NCBI GenBank assembly: GCA_001781275.1
Contig: MFLH01000014.1
Location: forward strand, 1,818-10,869
Length of the DNA stretch: 9,052 nucleotides
From: Candidatus Kaiserbacteria bacterium RIFCSPHIGHO2_02_FULL_54_11b
GTDB taxonomy: Bacteria > Patescibacteriota > Minisyncoccia > Phycocordibacterales > UBA2100
Direction of reading: 5' to 3'
The notes beneath the pieces are model-generated. The model was not told the DNA's origin. It saw nothing but the letters and a program-made list of their open reading frames with translations, and searched no databases. The position numbers were made by a program, and so were the translations under genes. Below, piece by piece: positions 1-5,534 of the stretch. The stretch's first letter is position 1; each line of letters starts with the position of its first letter.

Positions 1-62
1 TTGACGAGAGGTTCGCTGAATTTCCCGAAGTATTTCTGCGGTCGCACTTTGGTTTTCGCCAT
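1..62 (-). CDS. rpoB: Probable RNA polymerase beta subunit, N-terminal 20 residues only
   Basis: An ATG at 62 opens a minus-strand frame that leaves the window after 20 complete codons. The peptide reads MAKTKVRPQKYFGKFSEPLV. The KxFGK core followed by a hydrophobic pair resembles the start of bacterial RpoB (E. coli has KDFGK a few residues before its conserved Pro-rich step), and similar KYFGK-type starts are typical of CPR RpoB. The diagnostic segment that would follow lies outside the window, so the call rests on this short match. An in-frame TAG lies five codons upstream of the ATG, which fixes it as the first possible ATG. There is no convincing Shine-Dalgarno site. A near-consensus promoter stands about 150 bp upstream, giving a long leader. 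Alternatives are another small basic protein or a ribosomal protein. Confidence 0.5.
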   Translation of the reverse strand, partial: MAKTKVRPQKYFGKFSEPLV

Positions 63-205
63 GTTTACAACAAGCTACCCGTGGGGCGCCTTCGCGCTCC
101 AGGTGTGGATCCCCGTTATTAAATTTTCGTATCAAAACGCATCTTTCGACGCGACCTCCTCTTTCTCCAAAAGCGCAACCGCAACTCAATCAGCTCTTGA
201 AATGT
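63..205 (-). promoter_or_regulatory. Long structured leader of the probable rpoB transcript, with a possible 7-aa upstream ORF
   Basis: This is the stretch between the predicted transcription start (about 205) and the ATG at 62. It contains an AGGAGGT Shine-Dalgarno site (154-160) 11 nt before an ATG at 142, which opens an 8-codon frame (MRFDTKI, stop TAA at 119-121, followed directly by a second TAA). Nearer the main start, 5'-GCGC-gaag-GCGC-3' forms a short GC hairpin extended by flanking G-C pairs. No SD precedes the main ATG, while a perfect one precedes the tiny frame, so the leader may regulate translation of the downstream gene. I recognise no known riboswitch here. Confidence 0.3.
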
Positions 206-211
206 CCGAGG

Positions 212-240
212 AGTATATACGAAGCCTCTTTTTGAGTCAA
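212..240 (-). promoter_or_regulatory. Near-consensus sigma70 promoter upstream of probable rpoB
   Basis: On the minus strand, TTGACT (235-240) and TATACT (212-217) are separated by exactly 17 bp. Each hexamer differs from the sigma70/SigA consensus at one position. The predicted start is near 205. It faces leftward, towards the frame beginning at 62. Confidence 0.8.
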
Positions 241-262
241 GCGCCATCTGAAATATAGGTGA

Positions 263-300
263 AGCGGGCGGAGGTCTTGTTGTTTTTGCCTCCGTCCGCT
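263..300 (-). terminator. Inverted repeat, possible terminator after the 62-aa gene
   Basis: Arms 263-274 and 289-300 pair at 11 of 12 positions around a 14-nt loop, just past the stop of the 62-aa gene and before the next promoter. The position fits a terminator. The 3' flank in the minus direction (TTCACCTATATTT) is only mildly U-rich, so termination efficiency is uncertain. Confidence 0.4.
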
Positions 301-310
301 CACTGGGGCC

Positions 311-499
311 TCATCGACGCACCCAGTTCTTCGGAACGTAAACGCCCCGAAAACCCTCGTAGGGCTTGTACCCCGGCGGTGCGTTATGGTCCGCGGATTT
401 CTCCGCAACTCCAGTGTCCACCGGCTTGGGCGGACGCTGACTCGGAAACCTTACCGATACATCGGGCTTGGTTTTCAGTACACTCGAGGCCTGACCCAT
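311..499 (-). CDS. Unknown 62-aa proline-rich basic protein
   Basis: I do not recognise a family. The 62-residue product is hydrophilic and rich in Pro, Lys, Arg and Val, with no membrane segment or signal peptide and no Cys. Its C-terminal half is the more ordered-looking part: PPGYKPYEGF followed by GVYVPKNW and a terminal RR, with five aromatic residues in about 20. The start is well supported, since AAGGAG (506-511) lies 6 nt before the ATG, one of the best ribosome binding sites in the window. A separate promoter candidate overlaps the end of trmD, 67 bp upstream. The gene stands between trmD and probable rpoB, where other bacteria usually have rplS, but it bears no resemblance to L19. 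It could be a lineage-specific ribosome- or RNA-associated peptide; that is a guess from context and charge. Confidence 0.7.
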   Translation of the reverse strand: MGQASSVLKTKPDVSVRFPSQRPPKPVDTGVAEKSADHNAPPGYKPYEGFRGVYVPKNWVRR

Positions 500-542
500 C
501 GTTTTCTCCTTTCTGGGAGTGGTGGCGGGGTCTCGTCCTTTC

Positions 543-570
543 TTTCTACTCCCGCCCTGTTTTCTGTCAA
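543..570 (-). promoter_or_regulatory. Candidate promoter for the 62-aa gene
   Basis: TTGACA (565-570, full consensus, overlapping the TGA stop of trmD) is followed after 16 bp by TAGAAA (543-548, 4 of 6 matches). The predicted start lies near 536, giving a leader of about 35 nt that carries the AAGGAG site. Confidence 0.5.
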
Positions 571-1217
571 GCGCCTGCGGTGCGCTTCTTCCACTCCTCT
601 ATCTTTGCATGATGACCGGACAAAAGGACTTTCGGAACGCGATACTTCTTTTTCTTCCACTCGAGAATTTCAGGGCGCGTGTATACATCGGGGCTTGAGA
701 CACGCGAGGCTTCGAGGGATTCTGCTTTGCCCAAAACTCCGGGAATATGCCGAGAGATCGCATCAACGAGGGTCGCCGCAGGCAGCTCGCCGCCGGTGAG
801 TACATAAGGGCCAACGGAAACTTTCTTGGCTTTCAATATTTTTTGCACACGCGCGTCGACACCCTCGTAGTGACCACAGATAAAGAGAATGTCTTTTTTC
901 TTGGAAAGTTTTTTTGCCATCGCTTCGTCGAAGAGTTTTCCATCGGTTGAGAAAAATATCTTCTCTGCTCCTTTACCCTGAGCTCGTCGAAGGGCCTTTT
1001 CCGCCGCGCGCAGCATCCCATCCGGCTCAAGCACCATTCCAGGGCCTCCACCATACGGCCGCCTGTCGACGCGGCCGTATTTGTCGCGGGTGAATTTTTT
1101 GGGGTCGTAGAATGAGATTTTTATCTTCTTCGCCACGATCGCGCGCCCAATAATAGAAGCCCTGAGGTACGGCCCGATCGATTCCGGAAACAACGTAATG
1201 ATATGAAAATGAATCAT
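567..1217 (-). CDS. trmD: tRNA (guanine37-N1)-methyltransferase TrmD
   Basis: TrmD methylates N1 of G37 beside the anticodon, using S-adenosylmethionine, and prevents +1 frameshifting. The 216-residue protein belongs to the SPOUT class. It shows MIHFHIITLFPE at the start, DRRPYGGGPGM at 51-61, CGHYEGVD at 114-121, the SAM-binding knot GPYVLTGGELPA at 136-147, SRHIPGVLG at 155-163, YTRPE at 179-183 and a short C-terminal domain with VLLSGHHAKIEEWK. The segment that reads GLLDxPHYTRPE in most bacteria is SSPDVYTRPE here. Residues 75-81 are encoded by a copy of the CCCTGAGC...GAAGGG repeat. An AAGGTGA stretch about 10 nt before the ATG can serve as ribosome binding site. It is downstream of khpA, from which it is separated by a large inverted repeat; rimM, usually between them, is missing. 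Confidence 0.97.
   Translation of the reverse strand: MIHFHIITLFPESIGPYLRASIIGRAIVAKKIKISFYDPKKFTRDKYGRVDRRPYGGGPGMVLEPDGMLRAAEKALRRAQGKGAEKIFFSTDGKLFDEAMAKKLSKKKDILFICGHYEGVDARVQKILKAKKVSVGPYVLTGGELPAATLVDAISRHIPGVLGKAESLEASRVSSPDVYTRPEILEWKKKKYRVPKVLLSGHHAKIEEWKKRTAGA
976..994. repeat. 19-bp CCCTGAGC...TCGAAGGG repeat inside trmD
   Basis: The plus strand reads CCCTGAGCTCGTCGAAGGG. From memory, the same imperfect palindrome (variants with GCTTGTCGA or GCGTAGTCGA in the middle) is a dispersed repeat in many bacterial genomes, including CPR and sphingomonads. Here it is read through in frame and contributes ALRRAQG to TrmD. Only one copy was seen in this window. Confidence 0.6.
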
Positions 1218-1235
1218 GTTTCTTCTTCACCTTCA

Positions 1236-1339
1236 GCGAGCGAATTTGGTTCTTGGGAGTGTTGTGCAGGGCGACGGCCCGAGCAGCAGCAAATTTTCAG
1301 CAGAAAATTATGCGACTCCCAAGGGCCAAATTCGCGAGC
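1236..1339. repeat. Large interrupted inverted repeat filling the khpA-trmD gap
   Basis: Arms 1240-1260 and 1315-1335 are reverse complements at 19 of 21 positions (GCGAATTTGG, two differing bases, CTTGGGAGT). Two further pairs (1236-1237 with 1338-1339) extend it across a 2-nt mismatch. The 54-nt loop holds a second perfect hairpin, AATTTTC-agca-GAAAATT (1292-1309), and a GC-rich GGGC/GCCC pairing near 1269-1280. The two differing arm positions form G-U pairs in plus-strand RNA but A-C mismatches in minus-strand RNA. The element occupies nearly the whole 125-bp gap between khpA and trmD. It could be a small non-autonomous mobile repeat, an RNA processing site (RNase III is encoded nearby) or an attenuator. 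There is no U-tract, so a plain terminator is unlikely. Confidence 0.75.
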
Positions 1340-1342
1340 GTC

Positions 1343-1717
1343 CTACTCCCCCTTCAAATCCTTGATGACATCGTCCACCGTCGTGTCGCGCACATAGGGC
1401 TCCGAAGGAGCGCTTGAGGGGCGCTCGCCGCGCTCTCCACGCTCCGGCGCCATGCCCTGCCCGCGCTCGCTTCCTTCCGGCTCCTCGATCTTGAGGTTCA
1501 CACGCGCGTCGTTCTTCATCCCGACGACGCGCAGGACGGTGCGGATTGCTTTGGCGGTTGCGCCCGAGCGTCCGATGACCTTGCCCATGTCGTCTTTGTG
1601 CACAGAGAGCGTGAGCAGTACGCCCATCTCATCGACAGTGCGGGTTATCTTCACATCCTCCGGATGATCCGCGAGTGCTTTCACTACGTACTCCAAAAAT
1701 TGCTGATCTTGTTCCAT
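1343..1717 (-). CDS. khpA: KhpA-like KH-domain RNA-binding protein with extended tail
   Basis: A single type II KH domain fills residues 1-80. It has the RNA-binding signature GKVIGRSGATAKAIR at 45-59, with the GxxG loop G49-R-S-G52. In Firmicutes and other bacteria, KhpA (YlqC) sits between rpsP and rimM-trmD and works with KhpB in RNA chaperoning and control of cell division and elongation; the location here is the same. Typical KhpA is about 75-80 residues, whereas this one has 124. Residues 81-106 form a Gly/Glu/Arg/Pro-rich flexible linker, and 107-124 form an acidic helix-like end (DTTVDDVIKDLKGE) that could be a docking peptide. The ATG has no good Shine-Dalgarno site. A promoter candidate in the 59-bp gap to rpsP suggests transcription independent of smc-rpsP. 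Confidence 0.92.
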   Translation of the reverse strand: MEQDQQFLEYVVKALADHPEDVKITRTVDEMGVLLTLSVHKDDMGKVIGRSGATAKAIRTVLRVVGMKNDARVNLKIEEPEGSERGQGMAPERGERGERPSSAPSEPYVRDTTVDDVIKDLKGE

Positions 1718-1746
1718 ATCTGTCTTGCTATCTTGGTAATGAGCTC

Positions 1747-1774
1747 AGTATATCCTGCTTGGGCAGGCGGGCAA
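1747..1774 (-). promoter_or_regulatory. Candidate promoter for khpA-trmD with a palindrome in the spacer
   Basis: TTGCCC (1769-1774) and TATACT (1747-1752) are 16 bp apart on the minus strand. The predicted start is near 1740, about 23 nt before khpA. The spacer contains CCTGC-ttgg-GCAGG (1754-1767), a 5-bp palindrome that could be an operator or part of a dispersed intergenic repeat. Confidence 0.45.
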
Positions 1775-1776
1775 AC

Positions 1777-2172
1777 CTACGCAGCGGGAGTCTCTTCCTT
1801 TACCTCCTCGGCGGGGGTAGCCTCAGCGCTCGGCTCTTCAGTAAGCACTTCCGCGGGAGCCGCTGGTGCTGCCTCTGGCGCGGCCTCTTCTTTTACAGGC
1901 TCCTTGTACTTCGGAAGGACATTGATCTTTTTGGCATTGATGATACCGAGCGAGACGAGCATGTTGTGGACGGTCGCCGATGGCTTTGCCCCGACCGAAA
2001 TCCAGTATTTGATGCGCTCCGCGTCGAGCACACGCTGCTTGCTTTTGGGGTCGTAGGTGCCGACTTTCTCAACGATGTTGCCCGTCTTCGGACCCTCGGC
2101 GTGTTCTACGACGATAATGCGATAAGAAGGCGAGTTGATGCGCCCTGTGCGTTGCATTCGTATCTTCAACAT
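1777..2172 (-). CDS. rpsP: Small-subunit ribosomal protein bS16 with acidic Ala/Glu/Pro tail
   Basis: S16 is a component of the 30S body needed for assembly. The first 90 residues match the family: MLKIRMQRTG, then PSYRIIVVEHAEGPKTG, the ..KVGTYDPKS.. strand, the AERIKYWISVGAKPSATVHNML helix region split as usual, and the INVLPKYK end. The family is normally 75-95 residues; this protein has 131, because residues 91-131 form a tail rich in Glu, Ala and Pro. The ATG at 2172 gives the canonical MLKIR start. An in-frame GTG at 2184 (adding four residues, MSRH) lies a few nucleotides after an AGAGGT stretch and could be the true start. It follows smc by 28 bp and is probably cotranscribed with it. 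Confidence 0.95.
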   Translation of the reverse strand: MLKIRMQRTGRINSPSYRIIVVEHAEGPKTGNIVEKVGTYDPKSKQRVLDAERIKYWISVGAKPSATVHNMLVSLGIINAKKINVLPKYKEPVKEEAAPEAAPAAPAEVLTEEPSAEATPAEEVKEETPAA

Positions 2173-2200
2173 ATGTCGCGACACTCTACCTCTTTCGCCC

Positions 2201-4426
2201 TTATTTTGCAACACGCTCGGCCTCCTCGAGTTTGACTGACAAGAGCTTGGACACCCCATCCTGTCCCATGGTGACGCCGTAAAGCTCGCCGGCAGCGGCC
2301 ATGGTGGCACGGTTGTGGGTGATGACAATGAGCTGCGATTTTGCTCCAAGCTCCTTTATCATGTCCGCATAGCGTTTGCTGTTGGCCTCGTCGAGCGCTG
2401 CGTCGGTCTCGTCCAAGATCAAAAACGGCGGGGGATTCACTTGGCTCATCGAAAAGATAAGCGCGATGGAGGTAAGCGCGCGCTCGCCGCCGGAGAGCAC
2501 ATCGAGCCCGCGGATTTTTTTGCGCGGGAGTGCGACGTCTATAGAGAGACCGGCATAGAGCTCTTCTTCCTCCGGCACGTCCAATTCATCATCCTCTCCG
2601 TCGGCGAGGCCTGCCCCGTAGGAAGCGCGGAGCGCTTTCCTTCGGGGCTCTTCAACAAGAAGCTTGGCGTGCCCGCCGCCGAAAAGCTTCGCGAAGAAAT
2701 TTTGTAACGCGACGTTGATATGCTTGATGCCTTCGGTAAATCGAGCATCGATGGTCTTCTCCAGTTCGGCGATGATATCTTCGAGTTTTTCTGCCGACGC
2801 TTCGAGATCCGCAAGTTCACGCGCGAGAAACGCTTCACGCTCCTTTGTTTGGTTGAACTCTTTTACGACCGCATCCCCGCCGCCTATCCCCGACTCCTCT
2901 ATCTTTATCTTCAAGCGCTCTATCTCACGCCGCCGCTTTTCTTGTCTTTGCCGATCTTCTTCGAGAAGTGCTCCTTCGGGGATGGCCGACTTTTCCCATC
3001 CGTGTACCGCTGCTCCGATGAGCGCAATTCCTTCGCGCACTTCTTCCTCAAATCGTTGGCGAAGGCCGGCGATATTCGCGCGCGCCGACTGGACGCTCCC
3101 GAGTTTTCCTTGCGCCTCGCGCACGCTCGATTCGAGCTCCAGAAGGTCGCGCTCGGCAGTGAATCCTGCCTCGCGCGCCTCTGCTATTCTTTGGCGCAGC
3201 GCCTCCAACTCTTCGGCAAGCGCTAGTTCCTCTTTGCGCACGCGCTCGAGCGACCGTGCGAGCGCCTCTACCTGCTGCCGCACTTCCTCATTGGTCTCGG
3301 GCGCGGCCCCCGAGAGGCCTTCAACGAAGGCTTTGATCCGCTCGCGTATCTGCGTGAGCCGGCTTCTGATGACCGAAACATCACTCTCCCGCTCGGCCTC
3401 GGCAATCGCCTCGGTGAGCTCGCGGGTAAATCCTCGCACGTGCGGCACGGGTACTATCTGCTCGACCGTCACGGTGTTTGCCTCGAGTGCCCCTTCGGCG
3501 CGACCGAGCTCACGGGTGAGCCGCTCGCTCTCACGACGCGCCTCCGAGAGCTTCGTGTCTCGCTCGGCAACTCTTTTCTGAAGCTCGGCGATGACATGCT
3601 CTGCAGAGCCCGAGCGTTTTCCCCGCGCCTCGGCGACACGGCCGCCGAGCTGTTTCAATTCGGCCTCTTGCGCTCGCACCTCTTGCGACAGGCGTGCGTC
3701 TTCCTGTGTGATCCACGCATTCTCGCGAGCAAGGTATTCGTTCAATTTTATGGCGAGCTCGTCTTTCATCTCGCGCGCTTTTTCGATCTTCTCCACCTGT
3801 GTGCGCAAAAAATTCAGGTGCGGTGCTATCTCACGGCGAAGTGATTTTGTCTTTTCGATATTATTTCCCGTCTCTTCGAGCTTGCGCTCACTCTCGGCTT
3901 TTTTGTGTTGATAGAGCTTGAGGCCAAGCGCGTCCTCCACCATCTCTCTGCGCTCACGAGGGCTGGCATTCAAAATACGGTCCGCCTCGCCCTGCGAGAT
4001 TATCTGGTACCCCGAGCCCCCGATATTCGCACCGGCGAGGAGCCGGATAACGTCTTTGAGCCGCACAACCGTACCATTTAGTAGATACTCATTTTGTCCG
4101 TCGCGATACACGACGCGCTCGACCGTGACGTCTTTGAAATCGAGATCGAGCAGGCGTTTGCTGTTGTCAAAAACCACCTTCACCCCCGCGCGATTCATGC
4201 GCGGAAGGCTGGGCGAGCCACCCCAGATGAGGTCCTCGCCGCGCTTGCTGCGCATCGATTTCATCGACTGCTCGCCCAAGACGAAACGGAAAGCCTCAGC
4301 GACATTGGACTTGCCCGAGCCATTGGGTCCGACGACCGAGGTGATGGGCGAGCCAAAAACGAGCTCGGTCTTCTTGCCGAATGATTTGAACCCCGAAAGC
4401 TCGATGGATTTGAGACTAAGAAACAT
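2201..4426 (-). CDS. smc: Short SMC-type chromosome segregation ATPase without a recognisable hinge
   Basis: SMC dimers are ring- or rod-shaped ATPases that compact and segregate the chromosome with ScpA/ScpB. Both halves of the head are complete: Walker A GPNGSGKS at 33-40, a Q-loop region ISQGE around 143-147, the signature LSGGER at 644-649, Walker B FLILDE at 668-673 with catalytic E673, the D-loop DAALDE, and the switch His at 704. Between them, two charged coiled-coil stretches (about 165-310 and 380-560) flank a short central segment. The total of 741 residues is far below the usual 1150-1200, and the roughly 150-residue hinge with its conserved glycines is not visible; residues 311-378 contain only a short interruption. 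The frame is intact, so this is a compact form and not a broken gene. A nearly leaderless promoter lies directly upstream; rpsP follows at 28 bp. A Rad50/SbcC-like role is an alternative, but no zinc-hook CxxC is present. Confidence 0.9.
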   Translation of the reverse strand: MFLSLKSIELSGFKSFGKKTELVFGSPITSVVGPNGSGKSNVAEAFRFVLGEQSMKSMRSKRGEDLIWGGSPSLPRMNRAGVKVVFDNSKRLLDLDFKDVTVERVVYRDGQNEYLLNGTVVRLKDVIRLLAGANIGGSGYQIISQGEADRILNASPRERREMVEDALGLKLYQHKKAESERKLEETGNNIEKTKSLRREIAPHLNFLRTQVEKIEKAREMKDELAIKLNEYLARENAWITQEDARLSQEVRAQEAELKQLGGRVAEARGKRSGSAEHVIAELQKRVAERDTKLSEARRESERLTRELGRAEGALEANTVTVEQIVPVPHVRGFTRELTEAIAEAERESDVSVIRSRLTQIRERIKAFVEGLSGAAPETNEEVRQQVEALARSLERVRKEELALAEELEALRQRIAEAREAGFTAERDLLELESSVREAQGKLGSVQSARANIAGLRQRFEEEVREGIALIGAAVHGWEKSAIPEGALLEEDRQRQEKRRREIERLKIKIEESGIGGGDAVVKEFNQTKEREAFLARELADLEASAEKLEDIIAELEKTIDARFTEGIKHINVALQNFFAKLFGGGHAKLLVEEPRRKALRASYGAGLADGEDDELDVPEEEELYAGLSIDVALPRKKIRGLDVLSGGERALTSIALIFSMSQVNPPPFLILDETDAALDEANSKRYADMIKELGAKSQLIVITHNRATMAAAGELYGVTMGQDGVSKLLSVKLEEAERVAK

Positions 4427-4434
4427 TGACGCTT

Positions 4435-4443
4435 ATTGTATCA
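4435..4443 (-). promoter_or_regulatory. Extended -10 promoter giving a near-leaderless smc mRNA
   Basis: The minus strand reads TGATACAAT, an extended -10 (TGn + TACAAT, 5 of 6). The box ends 8 nt before the smc ATG, so transcription should begin 1-2 nt before the start codon. No ribosome binding site precedes the gene, and there is no good -35. Confidence 0.6.
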
Positions 4444-4458
4444 AAATATATAGAGAAC

Positions 4459-4481
4459 AGCGGGCCCAGAGGGGACCCGCT
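4459..4481 (-). terminator. GC-rich hairpin terminator just upstream of smc
   Basis: A 9-bp stem (4473-4481 with 4459-4467, one G-U pair) with a 5-nt loop is followed in the minus direction by GUUCUCUAUAUAUUUUG. It lies after the 46-aa gene and before the smc promoter, as expected for an intrinsic terminator with a loose U-tract. Confidence 0.6.
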
Positions 4482-4494
4482 GCCGCATCAAAAC

Positions 4495-4515
4495 CCATTC
4501 GGCTCAGCCGAACGG
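4495..4515 (-). terminator. Second hairpin with short U-run between the 46-aa gene and smc
   Basis: CCGTTCGGC-tga-GCCGAATGG on the minus strand forms nine pairs, one of them G-U, and is followed by GTTTTG. It may act together with the hairpin at 4459-4481 as a tandem terminator. A third, 6-bp hairpin (GCCGCT-aaga-AGCGGC, 4551-4566) overlaps the stop codon of the 46-aa gene. Confidence 0.45.
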
Positions 4516-4558
4516 CCACGCGATGCTGAACTGTGGAGCAGTGGACTTCGGCCGCTTC

Positions 4559-4699
4559 TTAGCGGCGCCGGAAAATCGAGCCGACGAAGCTGGCTAGACC
4601 GAAGAAGACCTGTGCAATCCCCATCCTCGGAAGGCCGAGGAATCCGTCGCGGTCACCCAACAGGGCTGGTGTGTCCGCGTATTCACGGCAGTGACGCAT
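4559..4699 (-). CDS. Unknown 46-aa protein with a hydrophobic helix
   Basis: No family is recognised. The 46-codon frame starts at an ATG preceded by GGAGG with 9 nt spacing, and ends at TAA (4559-4561). The N-terminal half is polar (MRHCREYADTPALLGDRDGF). Residues 27-43 (GIAQVFFGLASFVGSIF) are hydrophobic enough for one short membrane or amphipathic helix, and the protein ends in RRR, consistent with a C-terminus held in the cytoplasm. It sits alone in the 406-bp gap between rnc and smc. A strong intrinsic terminator ends only about 17 nt upstream of its start, so expression would need read-through or an attenuation switch. Hairpins follow it. The strong ribosome binding site argues for translation; the overlapping 65-codon frame at 4594-4791 on the same strand has no such support. 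Confidence 0.5.
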   Translation of the reverse strand: MRHCREYADTPALLGDRDGFLGLPRMGIAQVFFGLASFVGSIFRRR

Positions 4700-4716
4700 G
4701 CTTCGTTTCCTCCATC

Positions 4717-4737
4717 AAAAAAGGTCCTTTTCGGACC
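4717..4737 (-). terminator. Intrinsic terminator between rnc and the 46-aa gene
   Basis: On the minus strand, GGTCC-gaaaa-GGACC is followed directly by six Ts, a textbook rho-independent terminator for the nusB-rnc transcript. Because it stands a few nucleotides before the GGAGG of the 46-aa gene, it could also be an attenuator. Confidence 0.85.
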
Positions 4738-4741
4738 GGGA

Positions 4742-4765
4742 GGGACAGACCGAAGGTACAGTCCC
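4742..4765 (-). promoter_or_regulatory. Hairpin immediately before the terminator, possible leader structure
   Basis: GGGAC and GTCCC enclose an inner ACC/GGU pairing with a CUUCGG-like apex. It lies 4 nt upstream of the terminator stem. Its 3' strand contains GGUCU, which could pair weakly with the GGACC terminator arm, so mutually exclusive folding is conceivable but not strong. The stretch 4766-4832 up to rnc shows nothing else that I can support. Confidence 0.35.
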
Positions 4766-4832
4766 GCTATCACAATGCCACTGTTGTCCACCTAGGGCAA
4801 GGAACGACGTGTCGATAAAGATTACGTGAAAT

Positions 4833-5534
4833 TTACCAGCCTTTTGCCGCAAGGGCCTTCTGCGCGGCGTCTTGTTCTGCCTCTTGTTTCGAACGACCTT
4901 CGCCCGTCGCTATTTTTTCCTGCCCTATGAATGCCCCGACGAGAAATACCTTGTCGTGGTCGGGGCCGGTCTGGCTCACGACTTGATACGTCGGTGTGAT
5001 GCTGTGCTTTTCTTGCGCGATCTCTTGCAGCCTGCTTTTTGCATCCTGCCAAAGCCGCTTTTCAACTACTTCTTCGGTTTTATGGAAAAGCTGATCCGCG
5101 ATAAATTTCTGCGCGACGTCATATCCGGAATCGAGATAGAGTGCCCCGATAAGTGCTTCGAAAGCATTCGCAAGGATTATCTGCCGCGCACGCCCCTGAT
5201 CTCTTGATTCGCCGCGAGAAAGCAGCAAGTAGTCGTTCATGCCGAGCTTCGAAGCCGCGTCCGAGATGCTCTGCGTGTTGACGAGTGCCGCGCGATACGA
5301 AGTGAGGTCGCCCTCGGGTTTTTCCGGATATTTTGCATACAAAAATTCAGTGACGACGAGCTCCAAGACGGCATCGCCCAAAAACTCGAGTCGTTCGTTG
5401 TGTTCACGACCGGGTGCGCGATTTTCATTGAGATACGAACGATGCGTGAAAGCGACCTCAAGGAAGCGCTTTTCCTTGAAGTGATGGCTTATCTTTTTCT
5501 CGAAATCGGAGAAATCCATATAATCGCCGTCCAT
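4833..5534 (-). CDS. rnc: Ribonuclease III
   Basis: RNase III cuts double-stranded RNA and processes the 30S rRNA precursor. The 233-residue protein has the full arrangement: a nuclease domain at about 7-155 with the signature HNERLEFLGDAVLE at 45-58, and a dsRNA-binding domain at about 164-232, ending in GEGRSKQEAEQDAAQKAL. Candidate metal ligands are E50, D54 and E126. The residue matching E. coli D114 is N123 (ILANAFEALIG), a conservative change. The ATG at 5534 overlaps the TAA of the upstream gene by one base (TAATG), so translation is probably coupled. A second ATG at 5519 would remove five residues and is also possible. A terminator follows about 95 bp after the stop. smc comes next, as in the rnc-smc order of many Gram-positive bacteria. 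Confidence 0.96.
   Translation of the reverse strand: MDGDYMDFSDFEKKISHHFKEKRFLEVAFTHRSYLNENRAPGREHNERLEFLGDAVLELVVTEFLYAKYPEKPEGDLTSYRAALVNTQSISDAASKLGMNDYLLLSRGESRDQGRARQIILANAFEALIGALYLDSGYDVAQKFIADQLFHKTEEVVEKRLWQDAKSRLQEIAQEKHSITPTYQVVSQTGPDHDKVFLVGAFIGQEKIATGEGRSKQEAEQDAAQKALAAKGW

Noticed and set aside
1..258. 85-codon plus-strand frame at the left edge
   Set aside because: It opens at a TTG at the window edge and runs antisense to a near-consensus minus-strand promoter, the leader and a recognisable N-terminus; no protein features.
567..569. UGA recoded as glycine
   Set aside because: UGA ends TrmD at the expected family length, and UAA and UAG end the other genes; nothing suggests a non-standard code.
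2664..3581. 305-codon plus-strand frame inside smc
   Set aside because: Antisense shadow of the SMC coiled coil, with Ser/Arg-rich content from complementary GC-rich codons.
4594..4791. 65-codon minus-strand frame between rnc and smc
   Set aside because: No ribosome binding site, and it reads through the terminator hairpin; the overlapping 46-codon frame with GGAGG is better supported.
4427..4832. tRNA or small RNA gene in the rnc-smc gap
   Set aside because: No cloverleaf or TpsiC-like GGTTCGA stretch was found; the hairpins are independent stems.
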